From: Myoxocephalus aenaeus
Lineage: Eukaryota; Chordata; Actinopteri; Perciformes; Cottidae
Assembly (NCBI GenBank): GCA_038501785.1
Contig: JBAMJR010000003.1
Span: forward strand, 3,569,501 to 3,633,500
Direction: 5' to 3'
DNA: 64,000 nt
In this document: positions 25,587 to 35,454 of the stretch, in pieces
Layout of the letters: each line of letters opens with the position of its first letter
How positions within the stretch are numbered: the stretch's first letter is position 1
Made by a program: the position numbers and the translations under genes
The notes under the pieces: generated by a model
The model's input: only the letters and a program-made list of their open reading frames with translations
Told to the model about the DNA's origin: nothing
The model's database searches: none

Positions 25587-25768
25587 CGCTGAAAGAGGTG
25601 GTGCCCCGGGTGGAGAAGGGATACAAGATGGACGCCCCGGACGGCTGCCCGCCCGTGGTGTACGACCTGATGAAGCAGTGCTGGACCCTGGACTCTGTGG
25701 TGCGGCCCTCCTTCCGCATGCTGAGGGACAAGCTGCAGCATATCAGAGCCAAGGAGCTCTACCTGTGA
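11852..25768 (+). CDS. csk: csk, C-terminal Src kinase, 12 coding exons, 450 aa
   Basis: Cytoplasmic non-receptor tyrosine kinase that phosphorylates the inhibitory C-terminal tyrosine of Src-family kinases. Coding exons: 11852-11866, 15237-15350, 16155-16267, 19414-19633, 21893-21986, 22789-22854, 22943-23042, 23136-23226, 24034-24107, 24639-24834, 25212-25298, 25586-25768. All introns are GT-AG and phases join cleanly to 450 codons, the mammalian length. SH3 is about residues 9-70. SH2 is about 82-156, with FLVRES and phosphotyrosine-binding R107. The kinase domain is about 195-449, with glycine loop GKGEFG, lysine K222 in VAVK, HRDLAARN with D314, and DFG with D332. There is no activation-loop tyrosine of the Src type, as in known CSK. 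S364 in RFSTKSD corresponds to the PKA site described for mammalian CSK. The APE motif reads SPE (S354). Nothing is broken. Known family facts and visible residues agree, so the identity is firm; exact UTR limits are not known. Confidence 0.98.
13255..13400 (+). promoter_or_regulatory. intronic TATA-like site with CpG-rich downstream DNA
   Basis: TATATAAG at about 13271-13278 is followed within 25-30 bases by CpG-dense sequence (CGTCGCGCGGTACCGACCGA). This lies in the first coding intron of csk. It could be an alternative promoter or a decayed retroelement LTR; no exon can be defined. Confidence 0.2.
13850..14430. repeat. interspersed repeat, AATGAGGCCTAATTCAGAAT type
   Basis: The block includes GGAATATTCCTTACATACAG, GTAAAATCCCGATTCAGACG, GCATGTCCCAGAGGTCTTAA and GGAATGAGGCCTAATTCAGA in this order, which I remember as a family scattered through fish genomes. 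It has no coding potential and no clear termini. The class is unknown to me, possibly a DNA transposon remnant. Confidence 0.5.
15160..15192. repeat. (TG)n microsatellite
   Basis: TG run with one C interruption, 44 bases upstream of the csk exon 2 start. A second TG-rich tract follows the exon at 15351-15414. Confidence 0.85.
15237..15350 (+). CDS. csk: csk coding exon 2 (SH3, first half)
   Basis: Residues 6-43, from APWSTGTECVAKYNF to LLTIIGATR. Acceptor GATGTAG, donor AGG|GTGAGT, phase 0 at both ends. The donor is followed at once by a TG-rich tract (15351-15414). Confidence 0.95.
16155..16267 (+). CDS. csk: csk coding exon 3 (SH3, second half and linker)
   Basis: Residues 44-81, starting DPNWYRARN and containing the SH3 signature IPANYVQKREG. 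Acceptor TTTTCAG, donor CC|GTAAGT, leaving two bases of the proline codon 81. Confidence 0.97.
17222..17260. repeat. (TTA)n microsatellite
   Basis: About 12 TTA units in csk intron 3. The rest of this 3.1-kb intron (16268-19413) shows a short (AAT)n at about 16918-16937 and no recognised interspersed element. Confidence 0.85.
18855..18890. repeat. 36-bp near-perfect palindrome
   Basis: Two 17-base arms, TCACCGGTTCCTTTAAA and its exact reverse complement, are separated by two bases (18872-18873). It lies in csk intron 3, about 80 bases before a long (GT)n tract. As RNA or single-stranded DNA it would make a tight hairpin. I do not recognise it as a known element. Confidence 0.9.
18969..19032. 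repeat. (GT)n microsatellite, about 32 units
   Basis: Uninterrupted GT run in csk intron 3, with a second run at 19147-19178. Confidence 0.95.
19147..19178. repeat. (GT)n microsatellite
   Basis: About 16 perfect units, roughly 235 bases upstream of the csk SH2 exon. Confidence 0.95.
19414..19633 (+). CDS. csk: csk coding exon 4 (SH2)
   Basis: Residues 81-154, WFHGKITREQAERLLYP onward, with FLVREST (R107) and HYRI. Acceptor CTCCACGCAG, donor GAG|GTGAGT. CpG-rich coding sequence in contrast to the flanking introns. Confidence 0.98.
20676..20709. repeat. (CT)n microsatellite
   Basis: Perfect CT run inside a long pyrimidine-rich segment (20670-20920) of csk intron 4. The open frames over this region are composition artefacts. 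Confidence 0.9.
20992..21026. repeat. (TA)n microsatellite
   Basis: About 17 TA units in csk intron 4. Confidence 0.9.
21893..21986 (+). CDS. csk: csk coding exon 5 (SH2 end and SH2-kinase linker)
   Basis: Residues 155-186, HYTKDADGLCTRLIKPK onward to DEFSR. Acceptor CTGTCCGCAG, donor A|GTAAGG, phase 1. Confidence 0.97.
22031..22137. repeat. AT-cored fold-back, 107 bp
   Basis: Arm 22031-22051 (TTTTCCATGACCATAAGAAC plus C) is the exact reverse complement of 22117-22137. The core is almost pure AT, with a third partial copy of the arm (TTAAGAACCC) in the middle. Lies in csk intron 5 just after the exon 5 donor. Confidence 0.85.
22128..22500. repeat. interspersed repeat, CATGGAAAAGTC type
   Basis: The phrases GGTCATGGAAAACCTGGAAA, CTGGAAAAGTCC and GTCATGGAAAAGTCATG recur. 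I know this phrase family from many fish genomes. Boundaries are uncertain; the fold-back at 22031-22137 probably belongs to it. Confidence 0.5.
22789..22854 (+). CDS. csk: csk coding exon 6 (kinase start, glycine loop)
   Basis: Residues 186-208, GWALNRKELKLHQIIGKGEFG. Only 66 bases. Donor G|GTGAGG and an 88-base intron to exon 7. Confidence 0.97.
22943..23042 (+). CDS. csk: csk coding exon 7 (ATP-binding lysine)
   Basis: Residues 208-241, DVMVGDYRGNKVAVKCIK onward. Contains K222 of the VAVK motif and the alphaC-helix glutamate in FIAEASVMT. Donor AC|GTAAGG. Confidence 0.98.
23136..23226 (+). CDS. csk: csk coding exon 8 (N-lobe, gatekeeper and hinge)
   Basis: Residues 241-271, TQLRHNNLVQLLGVIVEE to IVTEYMAK, which holds the gatekeeper threonine and hinge. 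The donor AAG|GTTTGT is the weakest of the gene, and the intron after it carries two interspersed repeats. Confidence 0.96.
23320..23460 (-). mobile_element. SINE/LINE 3'-tail fragment with tandem TCAAAG tail
   Basis: Window-strand text starts AGTCAAAGTCAAAGTCAAAG followed by TTTTATTTGTCACTTCTTCC, which I know as the reversed 3' end of a common fish retroposon whose tail is a short tandem repeat. Lies in csk intron 8. Confidence 0.55.
23458..23660. repeat. AT-rich minisatellite, AACATATAAAC type
   Basis: Irregular tandem copies of ACAACATATAAAC and CTAGACAACATATAA over about 200 bases in csk intron 8. It abuts the retroposon tail and also includes a second GTGCAGAAACATAAAGTGAA phrase. Confidence 0.8.
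23760..23910. repeat. interspersed repeat, CAGGCTAGCTGTTTCCCCCT type
   Basis: CAGGCTAGCTGTTTCCCCCT, CCAGTCTTTATGCTAAGCTA and GTAGCTTCATATTTACTGTA occur in the order I remember from a very common fish repeat. A related fragment lies at 29935-30110. Confidence 0.6.
24034..24107 (+). CDS. csk: csk coding exon 9
   Basis: Residues 272-296, GSLVDYLRSRGRTVLGG onward to LKFSL. Acceptor GTGTCTCAG, donor CT|GTGAGT. Confidence 0.97.
24639..24834 (+). CDS. csk: csk coding exon 10 (catalytic loop and activation segment)
   Basis: Residues 296-361. Contains HRDLAARN (D314), VSDFGLTKEASS (D332) and KWTSPEAIREK. The APE alanine is serine here. Donor AAG|GTGAGA. Confidence 0.98.
24934..24965. repeat. (TTC)n microsatellite
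   Basis: About 10 units in csk intron 10, 100 bases after the exon 10 donor. Confidence 0.9.
25146..25193. repeat. (CT)n microsatellite upstream of csk exon 11
   Basis: About 24 perfect units ending 18 bases before the exon 11 acceptor, so it extends the polypyrimidine tract. Confidence 0.95.
25212..25298 (+). CDS. csk: csk coding exon 11
   Basis: Residues 362-390, RFSTKSDVWSYGILLWEIYS onward to VPYPRI. Both splice phases are 0. The acceptor lies 18 bases after a 48-base (CT)n run. Confidence 0.98.
25365..25391. repeat. (TG)n microsatellite
   Basis: TG run in the short csk intron 11 (25299-25585). Confidence 0.9.
25545..25583 (+). repeat. (CT)n microsatellite forming the csk exon 12 polypyrimidine tract
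   Basis: Thirty-nine bases of perfect CT alternate up to the acceptor AG at 25584-25585, with no other pyrimidine tract available. Length polymorphism here would directly change the splice signal of the last coding exon. Confidence 0.95.
25586..25768 (+). CDS. csk: csk coding exon 12 and stop
   Basis: Residues 391-450, PLKEVVPRVEKGYKMDAP onward, ending AKELYL then TGA (25766-25768). The (CT)n tract 25545-25583 runs directly into the acceptor AG at 25584-25585. Confidence 0.98.
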
Positions 25769-26781
25769 AGAGGAGGCACGGGGAGGAGAGGGGGAGGGGC
25801 GGGGCGAGACACAGTGGTGCTAGGAGGAAGAGGAGGAGGAGAAGAGGGACCACATCGTCTTCCTCCTGCCTGCCCGGCCCGCTGACCTGTGGGACCGCCC
25901 CCACCCCCCCGACCTTTGACCTCAGGCGTTCCCGCCGGCCTCCCTCTGCCTCCACACAAGGACCGTTTTCCTGTTTGTGTCGTAAAGCTTTTGACTGTTT
26001 CCTCTCCTCCGGCCGGGCCGCCGCTCCTTCCTCGCTCTGTCCCCACCGCTGCTCGCTCTCTTCCCTCTCTTGGTCCAAGTTTCTCTTCCTCCTCCACCTG
26101 GAAGATCCTTTTTTTTTTTTCGCTCTTATTTTTTTAAATATTTTTTCCTCCTCCTCTCCTGAGCGTGACATTAACTGGAGGGGAGGCTGGCCTTTCGCCT
26201 CCACGTTTGTCAGGTTCTCTTTCATTCCTGGATCTCCGCATCGCCGTGTTGCTCCACATGAATTCAGCCCAGCTCTCTCTCTCGTCATTCCATCCTTCCC
26301 TCGCTCCCCTCGGCGTGGTGTCAGGCGTGGGGCCTTCGCTCTGTGCTAAAGTGCCTCCAGTCTACAGAGCTCCAGACTTCCCTCCAGCATGTCTTTTCAA
26401 CTGGACTTTTGTAGTTCGATTTTTATTTTTAATTCCTTTTTTTAAGAGATCTTTTTTTATTGCTTTCATTTTTATTTTTTTTCAGGGAGGTTATCGAACC
26501 GTTTTTTATTTTTATTTTAGTGCCATCTCCTGCACCTCCATCGTCTCCCAATCAGACTGGGATGTATTTTTTTTTTGTTTTGTTTTTTGTTTTTTGTACC
26601 ACGTGTCCATGAAGAGAGCGTGAACAGGAAGAGGGAGGATTTAGGGGTCGAGTGTCATGTTTGTCCTCGAACCAATCCTGGGAAAGGAGGACAATACCGG
26701 GGAGAAGCCCAGAGAGGCAGTTCACTAACGTGGTTGATTCATCATACGTGGGCTGGTTTTTATATCAAAATATATTTAAAG

Positions 26782-26812
<31 letters not shown>

Positions 26813-27032
26813 CGAACGAACAAGGAAAAAACTGACTGGGGCGGAGAATAAAAAGAAAGAGAAGAAAGAGAAGAAAGGAGGGCTTTCAGAAGCCGGGAAG
26901 TCTCTTGGCGTTAGGAACAGTCTCTGTGAACGCCGGGGTCGGGGTGGTGCATGCTGGGAGAGAGGCCTTGGGTTCAACTGTCAGTGCTTTCAATGTTCAT
27001 TGTTTTATTATGCTATCATGATTATGAATAAA
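25769..27032 (+). other. csk: csk 3' UTR with two AATAAA signals
   Basis: Non-coding sequence after the csk stop, rich in purine runs (25780-25850), T runs and a 26-base A run (about 26787-26812). AATAAA occurs at 26847-26852 and 27027-27032; the second has a GT-rich tract downstream (27079-27105), as expected for a cleavage site. A further AATAAA lies at 27838-27843. The long frames here are not conserved-looking coding sequence. The true end cannot be fixed without transcripts. Confidence 0.6.
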
Positions 27033-27189
27033 TCATTCCATCTGAACAGCGTGGCAACACCTGCATCATTGTATCAGCGTGTGTGTGTGTGTGTGTGTGT
27101 GTGTAGTCCTTGGTGGAAATATTCAACAGCAGGAAGTCGAATATTTGACACATTTTCTGTTTGATCAATTCAACTCAGGAAAGTTCGCA

Positions 27190-28680
27190 ATCTGGTTCAT
27201 GTCCATCTTCTTCCACACAACCGGGCTTGGAAGCTGCGAGTGGATCAGGGTGAAGTTCCTTGCTCGAGGGCGCCTGGGTAGTAATGGTTGATGAAGCTGA
27301 TAAACCAACCTGGTTCCAAAAATGGAGATCTTAAGAACGCTTTTCAAAATATAACAAGGTTTACAGTCCTGGTATGTGAGATTAGGATGAATGTACTAAA
27401 GGGCGGGTTCAATATTATACATATTGGAATCAATTTGCCCACGCCGATCATTTCCACTGTTTCTGCTGGCCAGGTCGAGATTCCACAGTCCTCCTCGTTC
27501 TGTTTTTAAAATGCATTGTTTGGACTTGTATTGTATCTTACAGTGGTGGACACTGTTTCATCATGGCCAGTATGAACAGGAGGACACATACCAGGCCTGT
27601 GAGTATTGCATTAAGATGAATGCCTTGCTCAAAGGGCCGTCCAGGTGTCTGGGCTTTAGAGCGCTACAACAGGTTTTGTCTTACTTCTGACAACGCCGAC
27701 TGGTGCTTTAGCGTCCCTGTCTCCTTGAGAGAGAAAAATATATATTTTTTTTTTAGTTTTTAAACTATTCGGCGCCGCGTGATCCGCCTGTGAAGAAGTT
27801 CGTCTCGCATCTGTTCTCCAAAGGCCCGATCTCTATAAATAAAGTCCTCCGGTGATTGCAGAAGTGCCACGAACAGGTGGTGAAGTGTCAGCAAAGGCTT
27901 AAAGGTGCGAAGGTGTGTGTGTGTGTGTGTGTGTGTCAGCTGAGTCGTTTACAGACTGGGACGAGATGAGACCAGTTTACTGGATTCGTGGATTTGAATG
28001 AACTTGAACCAAACCCCTCCATCTTCTTTCCTGCTGCTGCAAACAAGTGTTTGGAGCAGTGACGTCACGCGGTTCCTATGCATTTTTATTTATTTTTTTA
28101 TGACGCCGACGGGGGCGGTAACAATGGGTTACGTAAAGCGAGGCCGTTTGCGCTCGTGGCCAAGACTGTGTGCCGCTGTCAGGACGCATCACGCCAGCTC
28201 CGGTTTAACCGCCCTGCGACGGCCGCACGAGACGGGGCCCGCTGCAGAGGTCCCCTCCTCCCTCGGCACTCGGTTTGTCTCCTCACTGCCTTTTTAAAAA
28301 AAATAAAAAATAAATAAAAATAGGCGCATTAGCCGGTTCGGGGAACATTTTTGGATGTCGCCTGACTTCCAAACGTCACCGCCGGGAGGCTTCAAACAGT
28401 CTGAGTCCTCAAGGGGGCTGAAAAAGGAGCAACACAGAGCTTCAATGTGGGATTAAACTGCAGTTTTAGTACATAAGTGCCGTTTGTGGCCTTATAAAGT
28501 ACGTACTGTTGCTTGTAGTATACATTCAACACAGAGTCAACAAAGTCACACACCAAGGGACCTTATCGCAGGAGAAACGTGCACCGTAGGCCGTGGCATG
28601 AATTACTCGCACACGTTTGTCAATTTAAAAGAACATTCGTGTTACCTAAGTATAGTCTCTCCAGGCGGCAACCTCCAGTT
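27190..28680. other. spacer with possible retroposon fragments
   Basis: Phrases such as GAAGTTCCTTGCTCGAGGGC (27252-27271) and AATGCCTTGCTCAAAGGGCC (27618-27637) resemble the CTTGCTCAAGGGC motif of fish SINE bodies, but no complete element can be drawn. A (GT)n run lies at 27913-27936. No exon recognised. Confidence 0.4.
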
Positions 28681-28686
28681 CTGAAA

Positions 28687-28920
28687 AGGAAGTGTCTTAA
28701 AACTTGCATTCTCTCTAATGGCCATCAGGGGGCGACTCCGGGTTGCCAAAAGAAGTCTGGTTGTAATGAGAAATACTGTGATTGACAGGTCGCTGCCGCT
28801 ACTCTACTGTACGTCACTCACTCCGCAGTCCAAATACTATAAAATAAAATGACTTCCGTTAATTGGTTGCCTAAATACGACATTGGCAACGGCCGTATTC
28901 CAAGATGGCGACTCTCTAAT
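28687..28920 (-). repeat. dispersed repeat family A, copy 1 (reverse orientation, internally deleted)
   Basis: GGAAGTGTCTTAAAACTTGC, CTCTCTAATGGCCATCAGGG and GATTGACAGGTCGCTGCC are the reverse complements of phrases in the copies at 35455-35960 and 51629-52150. Several internal segments of those copies are missing here. Confidence 0.75.
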
Positions 28921-29934
28921 TACGTGTTTTCACAGTCTTATACTGTTTTATGACGTTTAAAAACAGACAAACATCACAATTCAAATGAGCTTTGAAAAAA
29001 AATGATTGTCTCTCGCCATTGACTATCGTATACATTTTATCTGAAAGGGGAGGGACTTCGTTATTTCTTCCTCATAACATTGCACCATTTTCTACCATTA
29101 TAATTAGTATGGTAGCATGAGTATTGGAAGGCACAGAAGATTTGGAGGTTCTACTGGAGGGGTCAAAGGTCGGAAGCAGCCGCATCCCTAAATGAGCTTC
29201 ACTGCCTCGTTCGAGGACGTGGAGACGCGGCTCTCTCCAGACAATCTGCCTGCATGTCGCCCTGTCATTCATTTAGACATCCATAGTACAGTAACCCTTG
29301 TGATATTGTGGCACATTTTAAAATGTAAAGCCCGACTGGAGGTATCGCTGTGACGAGAGCTCGTGGTGACAGGAGTGAGCGTCTGGATGCCTCGGTCGTC
29401 CGTTTCACACTTAAGCAATCCTGACAACCGCACAGCTCTGCGTTCTGAGTAGGCACAGGCAGGAGGGTTGATGCGTTAATCAGCTTTCGATAAGTTATGG
29501 ATCTGTGCTACAGAGGCACGCACCCGACGGCAACAAATTAGCTCCTGAATTTAATCTGATTACGCCAACTCCATTTTTTGGGGGGGCAGGGGGGGGACTC
29601 TGAAGAAGATGCTGAGGGCTGCACGTGTTGTTTTTTTGTGTTAGCATGGGCATTGTCGCCCTGGACCCGACACATTTACATTCTGCAACACAACCCCATG
29701 TTTGTTTATTTTCACTGTACAAGTCAGTTATACCGAAGCAGCTAGAGGTCGTTGATCAAGGGCACCTGAGTACGCGATAATAAAGAGTCATTTCAACTTC
29801 CCAGGCTTTTTTTTTTTTTTAACACCGATGTGTGAATCCAATAAACCATGTTCACGTCCATTTTGGGTGCGCGATCGAAAAATACAATTTCAACAACGAT
29901 CGGTATTAATTCCGTCCATCTATTCTTCGATGGA
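28921..29934. other. spacer without recognised features
   Basis: No exon or repeat family that I recognise. A G run at 29580-29597 and a T run at 29807-29820. Confidence 0.45.
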
Positions 29935-30110
29935 GGTCGTATACCCGTTTAGCCATGTCGTAGAAAGAATAGTTTTGGGGAACGTATGCTAAGCTAACAA
30001 GCTACTGGTCTTAGCGCCACAGTTTGACCTGCAAACACAAGAGTGGTATCATCATTTGCATTTAACTCTCGGCAAGAAAGCAAAGTGTTTTGCTAAAAAT
30101 AAATAGGGCG
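29935..30110. repeat. fragment of the repeat also seen at 23760-23910
   Basis: ATGCTAAGCTAACAAGCTAC, GAGTGGTATCATCATTTGCA and AACTCTCGGCAAGAAAGC fit the same fish repeat in a different state of decay. Confidence 0.5.
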
Positions 30111-31780
30111 AAGATGCAGTAGATTGCAGAGGGGGAGAAAGTCTAGCTTCCCCCTGAGTTACTGACACTGAGCGCTCTGTTTATACAGCTCCAGCTCTGT
30201 CATTGAGTCAGCGTGGGAGTTGAGTCTCCATATCCTGCTCGTTTCAGAGACGAGGAGCGGGGCGTCGGGGCTGACAGGAGATGACGGAAACGATATTGAC
30301 GTTATCAGGCCAGTGTGCGGCCGGCTGTGTCAAATGTGCACATGTCCTGGGTGACAGGATCCTTTCACACGGACACATCACATGCCTTTTCCTGTTTGGG
30401 GCTCGCCACTTTGCCGAAACGCAGCCTAAAAATACGCAGTTTCCTGTTGCAATTAGCTTCTATATTTGGGGACGTTTATTTTCACGTGATGTCAGCCTTT
30501 TACACATAAGTGCCACTTTTTCTTTTTGCATCCAGGCCCCCTTGTTGCCGTTGTAGCGGCCTGAATCCCTCCTTTGTTCACCATATGCTGCATTCAGGGT
30601 GTATTCCGCTGAATACTCTGTGCTCCATTTCCTCGGCTGCAGCATCAGTTGCGCGTGCCGCATAAATGTTGACGTCTTAACGTCGCATTCGGAGCTTCTG
30701 ACTCGACTGCAACGAGAGCTCGGTGTATTATTTCATGTCTTGACTGCGGGGGGGCATGACCTCGTAAACTCATCAGCGCAGCGACCATCCATAAGCCGCA
30801 ACAAGACAGAAGGGAGCACGACCTCAGACGTCACAGCCGGAGAGAGTCGTCACGACTCCCTGTGCTGAAGGAACAGATATTCAGACATGAATTAGATGCA
30901 GGCATAATGAGCTCATGGTTTATTCAGACCATTTTTATATAGAAAAATAATCTATTTTGCATTTGGTACGTGCTGTGCAGCACGTATATTGAATTCAACC
31001 CCATCACAGGATTACATATTTCCAGTCCATCTTTAACTAATATCCACACGTGCAGTGAAACATTTTATTGGGTTGTTCTAATTATATTAGCTGTGAAGAG
31101 ATCCCTTCCTGATACAATCATTTGCCTTAGAAATCCAAAGTTTAAAAACAATTAAGATAATGGTAATAATTGTATTGTATTTTCATGGACTGTTTCCTTG
31201 CTGAGTTAAAGTAGAGATGGTAACAAACAGAGATATTTGTACTAATGCTAAACGATTGATTCATTTTATTTGTCCAACCCAGACTGCTGAAGCATAAAGC
31301 CTCATATTAGCGCCGGCTACTTTGGTTAGAATGGGTATTTTTTCTATGCCGAAGAAGGAACCTGGATTTTATTCCCTATCTCTAGTCTAGAATCTCACCA
31401 GCCTGTATGGAGAGGAGGAACACGTCCAACAACAAATAACTTTCAATGTGCATGTGGGCACTTGCTATCGTTTTTTTGACGGCCTTGAACAAGCGTGACA
31501 ACGTTAGCGTGAAGCCGTTACGCTAACGTTACTCGTTTCCAATAAAAGGTAGCTAGCAGCACTAGCTCCAAAAGTTACTAAAATATAGCAAAGAAACATT
31601 ATTAGTCCGTCCCTTCAGGCCTCCTTCCAAAGCCGCTGCCGTAATGATTAATGAACGTAGACAACGAACATGGCTATTGTTCACACTCTCAGCTGTTAAG
31701 CTAGCAGCTTGTTGGAGACTCCATGACGAGCATTTGAGACTTTTATTGTTGTCAGGATGGAGGGAAAATTCCAACAGCAT
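30111..31780. other. spacer without recognised features
   Basis: Mixed composition; the open frames around 30281-30868 on the + strand show no family motif. No RNA gene recognised. Confidence 0.45.
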
Positions 31781-31784
31781 GATA

Positions 31785-31960
31785 AAATGCTCACAGTAGA
31801 AATGCTAACAAGCTGATGTTTAGCATGTTGACCATCTTCAACATTTACTAATTAGCAAATAAAACACACAAAGTACCGCTGAGGCTGATGGGAATGGCAT
31901 TCGTTTTGCAGGGATTTGGTCATAAACTGAAGTATAGCGTATACTGAAACGTTAGAGAAA
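31785..31960. repeat. interspersed repeat, GCTGAGGCTGATGGGAATGG type
   Basis: AATGCTAACAAGCTGATGTT, ACACAAAGTACCGCTGAGGC, TGATGGGAATGGCATTCGTT and GGATTTGGTCATAAACTGAA follow in the order I remember for a widespread perciform repeat. No terminal structure is visible. Confidence 0.6.
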
Positions 31961-34311
31961 ACATCAGAGGTTTCTCAGAGTTCCACATATTCATGAATGT
32001 CTTTACAAAATGTTGTCCAATCCAAATCCAATAATCTATAAAGCGTTGGGCTAACCAGCAGACGGACATTACCACCCACTGAGTCACCAGCAAAGCACGG
32101 TTAGCTGTTAAGAGCAGTTTGAGGTTCTTATTAAGTCTCGGTGTCCTGCTGCTAATCAAAGCCCGAGCTGTGAGCCACATAGTGTATCTGGGAGCTCAGC
32201 GCTGGAGACGGATGACACGAAGGGCCCCGGCAGCGGATGTGGAGGACGAGAGCGCAGCAGTGATTTAATGAAGGACTAATGCGAGCCAGTATGCGTCTCC
32301 TCTACCGGCCCACCATCGCAGCGTCTCCCTCCGAGAGTCGGCGACGGCTCGCAGACTGAGGGAGACTGGAGGAAGAGGATAACGACCACAACAAAAGGCG
32401 AGCCTTGTCCGCTGAGCTGCACGTAAACAAGTCCCCGCTGCCTGTGATGTAACACCGGCCTGCTTTCTGAACTTCTTCTTTAAATAACCCAATAGTTGCC
32501 CTGCAGAGCTGGCCGACATGTTCATTTGACTTTGAGAAATATCAAGGTTCCACCGAGTCGCAGAGAACATGTTTTCTGCGCCGCTTGTCAGCATGAATTT
32601 GCATTTTGCGCCTGACATTTCACCTCCCCCTGCCCCGGGGCCCCCGGCCTGCTGGTTGCCAGCGGGAGGCGGTGGGGGGCGTGCCAACACGCATCCCAAT
32701 AAGGAGAGGGTGAAGGGCCCCGCGGCCCCTGGGAGTCACCATTGTGATACCACTCCACTGCGCTAGTGGCTTTCCAACCTACATTGTCCTCCACGCTGTC
32801 TTCATAATGCAGAAAATGGCAGAAAAGAGGAGCAAACAAGCTGCACCAGGAGGAACTTCACCATAAAATGACAAATAAAGCATTCAAATAAAAATAAAGC
32901 TGCATCACAGAAGAACGTAGAATGACCAAATTGTTATATTTTAGATGCTAAATTTGAAATCCAGAGCATTGATAGAGCAGTAAACAACTATTTATTACTT
33001 ATTATTTATATATTATTATTATTATTATTATTATTATTTATATATTATTACTTATTACTAACTATAAATGCATGCGAGTCTCGGACGAGCTGGTTACAGC
33101 TAATAACGGTGTCCCGGCCCACGCCCGTACGGAAGCGTAGCACCCACCCTTTGATCCCAAACAAAGCTAGCTAGCTAGCTAGCCCTTGTGCTAAGATAAC
33201 TTATTTTGTAAAGTGTGCTTTCTACACTGACTGGCAAATAAATAGTTGCACAGAAATAGACCAAGGCCTCCCATCCATCATCGCATCAGGTATCACTGAA
33301 AGACGCATGATAAAAATATAGTCCCCCGCCCATCCTGTGGTATAAAGCGCTGCTTACTGCTTTGGGTTGGTTTAACACGAACAGCCAGACTGCAGTTCAC
33401 TGGCATCAACTTTCATGATTCCTGGGTTTTGAAGTTCAAAATCCCTCTTGAAGCCATTTGGAGACGCTAGCGCGCAAAGTTTTTGTTGGTTCAGCTTGAA
33501 AGCACCTCCCCCCCCCCCCCCCCCGACTGGCAGATGATGTGAGGTTTGATGAATCCCTCGTTGTGTGAGTCACAGCTCGTCACGCTCGCTGTCATTCAGA
33601 AGGAGGTGTTTTGTTATCACTTTTTATAGATCGGCAGCAGGCCGGGTGGCAGGCTGCAGGAGCAGCACGTAAGAATGAATACTGAACGCGATCACAGTTT
33701 TCTCTATACAAAAAAAACAAAAAAAGCAAACGCACCAGAACTCACTGCAGCCACAAAGAGTTACAGCACAGGACGACAGTCGCAGAGATGTAATGATAAA
33801 CCGAGGAGAAGACGTCTGAACACTTTCTGTCGCCAAAAAAAAAAGAAAATGAGTGTTCAGTCTCGAGGTTTCCACCCTCACGAATGACCCGGGCGTTGTT
33901 AAATTTGGGCGACGCAGCGAGCGTCCACAGAGGACGGACTGTAAACTGTTGTGACACATGAGGAAACCGCAGCCAACCGCGAGTAATGTTAAGGCTCACG
34001 AAATGCCTCGGAGACCGCAAATAAAACAGTCAAAGGCTTGTCACAACTGTACGTTCACGGCTACATTCTTTGGAATTTTTGGGTGGTTGAGGGTGTTGGA
34101 CTTGGGGTCAGAGAGCACGTCAACTCACTCCTGCAGCAACGTGTATGAACACTTTCATGGGGCCGGATTAAGGCTTAGTGATCGCCAAGATTTTCATTTG
34201 TGTTTCTTAAAGAAGGGGCCCCACTGGCCCTGTAAGCACCCACAACCCTCCCTCCCCTCCCTTTGCCCACCCAGTGCCCCCTGTGCACCCATAGGGAGAG
34301 GGAAGGGGGAC
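31961..34311. other. spacer with a few simple tracts and one repeat fragment
   Basis: (TTA)n at about 33012-33055, a C17 run at 33508-33524, GCTAGCTAGCTAGCTAGC at 33166-33183. A fragment at about 32970-33150 shares GCAAACAACTATTT-like and GAAGCGTAGCACCCAC phrases with 45130-45385. No exon recognised. Confidence 0.45.
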
Positions 34312-34609
34312 CACACACACACACACACACACACACACGCCGTCTGAGCTTCTCTCCTTGCAGCCTGGCACGGAGGGCAGGGGGAGGAGAGACACCGATG
34401 AGGGCTGAACGCCTGCGTGGGGGTTGTGAAGCCAGACCTTGAAACACAGGAGCTAACGAAAGCAGTCAGCAGCTGCAGCTCCGCGGCGCAGACCGCCACG
34501 GCTCCCTGAAGAAGAAGAACACAAAAATAACCCAGAAATAACAGGCAAAGGGGAATGGCTCACCACGAACAGGGGTTTTGGAGAACATTACTCCACATAG
34601 ACAGGCAGG

Positions 34610-34640
<31 letters not shown>

Positions 34641-34782
34641 TCCTGTGAGTGTGTGATGTAACAGCCTCGCTCCACCGTGGGCAGGAATGACTCCAAGCAC
34701 ATTCCCGTTAATTAAGTTGATGCATCGCGGCAACTCACATGTGAACAGACATGTATGCAAGCTGTTGGCGAGCACACACACA

Positions 34783-34813
<31 letters not shown>
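34312..34813. repeat. cluster of three (CA)n/(GT)n microsatellites
   Basis: Runs at 34312-34338, 34613-34640 and 34774-34813, the last interrupted by GT and GCG. No coding sequence between them. Confidence 0.85.
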
Positions 34814-35454
34814 GCGTACACACACGTGGGCTGCACGGTTGCCAAACAGAAGGCTAAATACAATTTTGTTGTTTTTTTTGCCGATGAAAGCTTGTGTTGA
34901 TGTGGACAACGCCGCCGTGTGCTAGGTCTCTGACGTGAAGCCGACTCGGGGCGGTGCTCGACCCCGTTTTCACTTTTGTTTCACTTCGCTCCAGCGCCTT
35001 TGCGATTGCTGATGTATTCCTGTGGCCGCTTTGCATGGGAATCATGTTGTTGATCACCACAGCATGCTACTACCACCTTTGTGTGGGTGGTGGATGTTGC
35101 ATAATGACTCATTACTCGGTGAAATATAATGATTGTGATAACGAAATGTAATCGTTGCTGAGAATCTTCGATTCACATCCTGACTATTTTCAATCCATAA
35201 CAGGGATTTCTACCTGCGGGGGATAATATGGGCGCTGAACTTAAAGATGAGAGTAATAATCGGGCAAGTTGTATGGATTCAGCTCAGATGACTGACATCA
35301 GGGTGGGCATGAACCTGGAACACAGTCAACAATGACATTACAACTGGACAATGCTTTCATTGAATTCTTCTTGTTGGGGAAAACGGTGTTTGCAGAGAGG
35401 ATTTTGTTTTATTTAGCCATTAATCAAGATTTCTTTCAATGTGCCAGTCATAGG

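Noticed and set aside
25537..26349. 270-codon + frame and minus-strand frames across the csk last exon and 3' UTR
   Set aside because: They are out-of-frame shadows of the kinase exon followed by GC-rich UTR.
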